Positions 7,965 through 11,089 of a DNA stretch of 11,089 nucleotides are shown here, piece by piece. Source of the stretch: Fimbriimonas sp. (GTDB lineage Bacteria > Armatimonadota > Fimbriimonadia > Fimbriimonadales > Fimbriimonadaceae); the NCBI GenBank assembly GCA_030447945.1, contig JAUJNV010000117.1, positions 1 through 11,089 of the forward strand, written 5' to 3'. The position numbers and the translations under genes were made by a program. How positions within the stretch are numbered: position 1 is the first letter of the stretch; every line of letters begins with the position of its first letter. The notes beneath the pieces are model-generated. The model worked only from the letters and a program-made list of their open reading frames with translations. It ran no database searches and was not told the origin of the DNA.

Positions 7965-9620
7965 CTAGGACGACACCCGACGCGCCTCCTGGCGGATCGC
8001 GATCAGCTCCTTCATCACGTGCGCGAGCGAACCGTGGAACCCCTTCGTCCCAAGGCGTCGTGGACATCGCTGTAGAGGCTATAGAGCCGTCTGTAGAGCA
8101 GCCGCCGCGTGAGGATCCGGCGTGTAGATCCGCTCCTTTACCCATGTCGCCCGCTGCGCCTCCTGGACAGTCGCGTGCCCGCCACCAACGACCGACGCGA
8201 AGACCGCCGAGCCGAGGGCGGGGTCTGGGCGGAGGCGGCTGATCTTCAGCGGCCGGTCAAGATGTCCGCGTAGGTCTGCATGAACGGGTTCTTCTCCGCG
8301 ATGCCGCCGCAGTTTACGACCCTCGCGCACCTCGACGCCGTACTCCTCGATCCGCCGGATGATCTTGAGCGATCCGAAGGCCGTGGCCTCCACGAGCGCG
8401 CGGTACACCTCGGCCGCCGACGTGTGCAGCGTCTGACCCAGCAGCAGTCCCGTCAGCAGCGGGTCGGTGAGGATCGTTCGGTTGCCGTTGTTCCAGTCCA
8501 GGGCGAGCAAGCCGCTCTCGCCGGGCCGCAGACATTCCGCCTCCGCCGTCAGGCTCTCGTGCGTCGCGCCGGGCGGCGCGAGGTGCGACACGAACCACTC
8601 GAAGATGTCCCCGACCGCCGACTGCCCCGCTTCCAGCCCGTACTGGTCCGGCAGAATCGAGCCCTTCACGATCCCCGAGACGCCCGGGATGTCGGCGAGG
8701 GGCTGATCCAAGGGGTGGACCATGCAGTCGCAGGTGCTCGTGCCGATGATCTTCACCAGCGTGCCCGGCCGCACTCCAGATCCTACGGCGCCGAGGTGGG
8801 CGTCGAAGGCCCCGACCGCGACGGGCGTGCCCTCTCTTAGCCCCGATCGTGACGCCACCTCGGCACCGATGCCTCCCGCCTTCTGGTCGCTCGGGACCGC
8901 CTTCTCGTAGAGCCGGTCCCGTAGATCGGCGAGGGCCGGAGAAAGCGAGCCAAGAAACTCCTTGGAGGGCAAGCCCCCCCAATCTTCGGCGTACATGGCC
9001 TTGTGCCCGGCGGCGCAGACGCCGCGCTGCAATGTGTGCGGATCGGTATTGCCCGTCAGGTAGGCCGGAATCCAATCGGCGCACTCCACCCAGGAGTAAG
9101 CCGCCGCAAAAGCCTCCGGCGAGACGCGGGAGCAGTGAAGGATCTTGGACCAGAACCACTCGGACGAGTAGGTCCCGCCGCACTTCGCGAGGTACGGCTC
9201 CCCTGTCTCCTGGGCTCGCTCCGTGATCTCCGCGGCCTCCGCGTGTGACGTGTGGTCCTTCCAGAGCCACGCGTAGGCGCCGAGGTCGTCTTTAAGCCGA
9301 TCGTCCATAGACAGTGGAGTACCGTGGCGATCCACCGGGATAGGCGTCGAGCCGGTGGTGTCGACGCCGACGCCGACGATATCCCCCGCGTCGAGGCCCG
9401 ATTTTCGGAGCACTTCGCCCGTCGTCGCGTAGAACCCCTCGACGTAATCCGCCGGGTTCTGGCGGGCCAGATTGGGGTCGCGCGGGTCGTAGAGCACGCC
9501 ATCGTCGCCGCTGGGGTAGGCATAAACGGCCTCCGCAACCTCCGCGCCGTTCTCGATGTCCACGAGGAGCGCGCGGACGCTGTTGGTGCCGTAGTCGAGG
9601 CCGAGCGCATACCGAGCCAT
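7965..9620 (-). CDS. araB: Ribulokinase (FGGY family)
   Basis: AraB phosphorylates L-ribulose with ATP in the cytoplasm, the second step of L-arabinose breakdown. The ATG at 9620 starts MARYALGLDYGTNSVRALLV with the phosphate-binding DYGTNS motif. AraB-type hallmarks follow: VGVGVDTTGSTPIPVD, RLKDDLGAYAWLWKDHTSHA, KCGGTYSSEWFWSKILH, GAFDAHLGAVGSGVRPG and KIIGTSTCDCMVHPLDQP, then ALDWNNGNRTILTDPLLTG. The adenosine-site region VVNCGGIAEKNPFMQTYADI is in a shifted frame between about 8325 and 8255. The end is shifted again near 8100 and reads LLYRRLYSLYSDVHDALG and HVMKELIAIRQEARRVSS to TAG 7965. The total of about 551 residues is the normal AraB length. Residues 1-430 are in one clean frame. 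It is the first gene of araB, zinc finger, araD. AraA and a regulator are not in the window. Confidence 0.95.
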
Positions 9621-9674
9621 GCCTTCATGCTACCGTTTGCTCTTGCCGGGCGGGTACCGGGTGATAATGCTCCT

Positions 9675-10430
9675 GTGGGAATACCGACGTGGGCGCAGGC
9701 CGGCCTTTGGGGGCTCGTCGCCGGCGGCGCGCTCCTCCTCGGTGCGGCCATCGGTTACCAAGCGCGGCTGCCGCAACGAGCCGTGGCGATGATCATGGGC
9801 TTCGGCGGCGGAGTGCTCATCTCGGCCCTCTCGTTCGAGCTCATGGACGAGGCGTACAAGGACGGGGGCACGCTGGCAGCCGGCCTGGGCTTCTTGGGCG
9901 GCGCGATGCTGTTTACGGGAGCCAATCGGCTCATCGCATGGCACGGAGGCAAGCACCGGAAACGCTCCTCGGGCCAGCCCACGGAAGGAGAGGATCGGGG
10001 AAGCGGGCTGGCGCTGGCCGCGGGAGCATTGGTCGATGGGATTCCCGAGTCCATCGCGATCGGCGTCAGCCTCATCGGAGGCGGCAAGATCGCGCTCGTG
10101 ACGGTGTTCGCCGTTTTCCTCTCGAACATTCCCGAGGGCCTCGCTTCATCAGCGGGCATGCGCGAAGCGGGTCGGCCCGCTTCGTATGTGTTCGCCGTCT
10201 GGGGCTCCATCGCCCTCACCTCCGGGCTCGCGGCCATCGTGGGCTACACCGTCTTCGCCGGCCTGCCCAAAATGGCGACCGCCGCCATCCTGGCCGTCGC
10301 GGCGGGCGGCATCCTCGCGATGCTCGCGGACACCATGATCCCCGAGGCGTACGAGCACGCTCACGACTACATCGGCCTGACCGCCGCCGCCGGCTTCCTC
10401 TCCGCCTTTCTCTTGTCGAAGATGGTGTAA
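9675..10430 (+). CDS. ZIP-family metal transporter
   Basis: ZIP proteins let zinc or other divalent metals into the cytoplasm. The frame is unbroken with eight hydrophobic segments: GLWGLVAGGALLLGAAIGY, MIMGFGGGVLISALSFELMD, LAAGLGFLGGAMLFTGAN, LAAGALVDGIPESIAIGVSL, VTVFAVFLSNIPEGLASSAG, VFAVWGSIALTSGLAAIVG, AILAVAAGGILAMLADTMIP and IGLTAAAGFLSAFLLSKMV. A charged loop lies between the third and fourth. The TM4 and TM5 sites keep the IPE(S/G) helices, but the histidines usual at HNxPEG are replaced (DGIPES, SNIPEG). This marks a subgroup whose substrate is unclear. The start GTG 9675 leaves 54 bases from araB for divergent promoters; ATG 9627 in the same frame would leave six. The frame is open even further left, but only as an antisense shadow of araB. 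Confidence 0.9.
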   Translation: MGIPTWAQAGLWGLVAGGALLLGAAIGYQARLPQRAVAMIMGFGGGVLISALSFELMDEAYKDGGTLAAGLGFLGGAMLFTGANRLIAWHGGKHRKRSSGQPTEGEDRGSGLALAAGALVDGIPESIAIGVSLIGGGKIALVTVFAVFLSNIPEGLASSAGMREAGRPASYVFAVWGSIALTSGLAAIVGYTVFAGLPKMATAAILAVAAGGILAMLADTMIPEAYEHAHDYIGLTAAAGFLSAFLLSKMV

Positions 10431-10431
10431 C

Positions 10432-10566
10432 CCTTTGGAGTGGGGTGCTTTTGCGCCGCTTTCTGTGAGGCGGCCTGACGCCGTCTTTCATCTACAGCTT
10501 CTCGTGCAGAGAACGCGCGCCAGGTCGCGCTAGAGAAAGCGGCGCCAGCTCGCCGCACTCCAAAGG
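10432..10566. repeat. 135-bp composite palindromic element of four hairpins
   Basis: The ends are 33-base inverted repeats (10432-10464 and 10534-10566): CCTTTGGAGTG matches perfectly at both outer ends, as do the 12 inner bases GCGCCGCTTTCT, with six mismatches between. Inside are four short GC hairpins at 10444-10457, 10469-10482, 10515-10530 and 10539-10556. They are built on a common unit of the form GAAAG-CGGCG-loop-CGCCG-CACTCC, two copies facing each way. The left hairpin keeps a G-T pair where others have G-C, a sign of compensating change. It starts one base after the ZIP stop and ends six bases before the ABC stop, between convergent genes. It encodes no protein. It fits a REP/BIME- or MITE-like repeat that also serves as a two-way transcription barrier. 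Confidence 0.85.
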
Positions 10567-10572
10567 ACGAGG

Positions 10573-11089
10573 CTAGACCAGCAACGCGTCGCCCGCCTCC
10601 TGGGCCAGAACCATCCTGGAGTACGTGCCGCCGAGGGCCATAAGATTCTCGTGCTTCCCCCGCTCGACGATCCGGCCCCGCTGGAGGACGAGGATGAGGT
10701 CCGCGCCCCGGATCGTGGACAGGCGATGGGTGGCGATCACGGCCGTGCGCTCGGCCAGAAGTCGCTGGAGGCCATCGTAGATGAGCCGTTCCGACTCCGG
10801 CTCGACTGCGGAGGTCGCCTCGTCGAGAAGGAGTATCCGGCCCTCGGCGAGGAAGGCCCGGGCGACGCTGAGGCGCTGGCGCTGCCCCCCGGAGAGCTTC
10901 ACGCCGCGCTCCCCCACCAGGGTCGCGTAGCCGTCCGGAAGCGCCGTGATGAACCCGTGCGCGTTCGCGGCCCGCGCGGCCTCCTCGACCTCGGCATCCG
11001 TCGACTGCGGGCGGCCATACCGGATGTTCTCCGCGACGCTTGCCCAGAAGAGGAACGTCTCTTGCTGCACGGAAACCACCTGCCGGCGC
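10573..11089 (-). CDS. Exporter-type ABC transporter, C-terminal part of ATPase domain (partial)
   Basis: This is the 3' end of an ABC half-transporter; the membrane part and Walker A lie beyond the right edge. Visible in one clean frame are the Q-loop VVSVQQETFLFWASVAENIR, the signature LSGGQRQRLSVARAFLAEGR, Walker B ILLLDEATSAVEPESER with the catalytic Glu, and the H-loop VIATHRLSTIRGADLILVLQ. The tail GRIVERGKHENLMALGG and YSRMVLAQEAGDALLV ends at TAG 10575-10573. The Q-loop 'QETFLF...ENIRYG' and 'GTYSRMVLAQ' tail are typical of MsbA/LmrA-like exporters with fused membrane and ATPase domains. The D-loop has Glu (SAVE) where SALD or SAVD is usual, a mild change. The substrate cannot be told. 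It converges on the ZIP gene across the palindromic element. Confidence 0.93.
   Translation of the reverse strand, partial: RRQVVSVQQETFLFWASVAENIRYGRPQSTDAEVEEAARAANAHGFITALPDGYATLVGERGVKLSGGQRQRLSVARAFLAEGRILLLDEATSAVEPESERLIYDGLQRLLAERTAVIATHRLSTIRGADLILVLQRGRIVERGKHENLMALGGTYSRMVLAQEAGDALLV

Noticed and set aside
8280..9248. Long open frames on the plus strand and a second minus frame across araB
   Set aside because: They overlap araB, whose family motifs are plain, and have low-complexity arginine/proline composition.
9638..9668. Possible sigma-70 promoter (TTGCTC ... GATAAT) for the ZIP gene
   Set aside because: The -10-like GATAAT at 9663-9668 is good, but no -35 lies at proper spacing (14 or 20 bases), and it nearly touches the chosen start codon.
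9252..9674. N-terminal extension of the ZIP transporter frame
   Set aside because: This part is antisense to the clean, strongly conserved araB N-terminus and has no membrane or signal character.

Overview
This is a GC-rich bacterial window with short spacers, mixed gene order and several operon-like runs. I see no plasmid, phage or transposase genes. The phylum cannot be fixed from the window. MetH resembles the type known from Actinobacteria and relatives, and the short palindromic repeats suggest a repeat-rich, little-cultivated lineage; Armatimonadota is only a guess. From the left edge to about 8.3 kb, almost every gene, including housekeeping icd and metH, breaks frame every 50-200 bases while the protein sequence stays recognisable when frames are joined. 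From about 8.33 kb to the right edge, reading frames are clean. This looks more like indel errors in a poorly polished stretch than real gene decay, so boundaries in the left three quarters are reconstructed from joined frames.

Left part (1-2130). On the minus strand: an unrecognised protein, an OsmC/Ohr-family thiol peroxidase and a GNAT acetyltransferase. A small plus-strand hypothetical gene starts divergently from the GNAT gene and converges on another minus-strand hypothetical gene.

Central part (2131-5282). Icd, NADP-type isocitrate dehydrogenase, is on the minus strand. Divergent from it are two tandem, related, predicted exported proteins that share a GVGVY core and a similarly placed pair of cysteines, followed by a very small protein with one membrane helix.

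Methionine synthase and arabinose part (5283-9620, minus strand). The transcription order is araB (ribulokinase), a tiny protein with a ClpX-type four-cysteine zinc finger, araD (ribulose-5-phosphate 4-epimerase), a repeat patch, and then the C-terminal half of cobalamin-dependent methionine synthase (cap, B12 and reactivation domains, without the homocysteine and folate domains). AraB and AraD are the kinase and epimerase steps that turn L-ribulose into D-xylulose 5-phosphate; araA is not in the window. The repeat patch holds five 7-base tandem units and a perfect 16-bp hairpin.

Right part (9621-11089). A ZIP-family metal transporter is divergent from araB. A 135-bp composite palindromic element made of four GC-rich hairpins fills the gap between it and the convergent 3' end of an exporter-type ABC ATPase that runs off the window.

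Most worth a second look are the free-standing ClpX-type zinc finger inside the arabinose operon, the four-hairpin element, the detached MetH C-terminal half beside a repeat patch, and the tandem exported paralogues.
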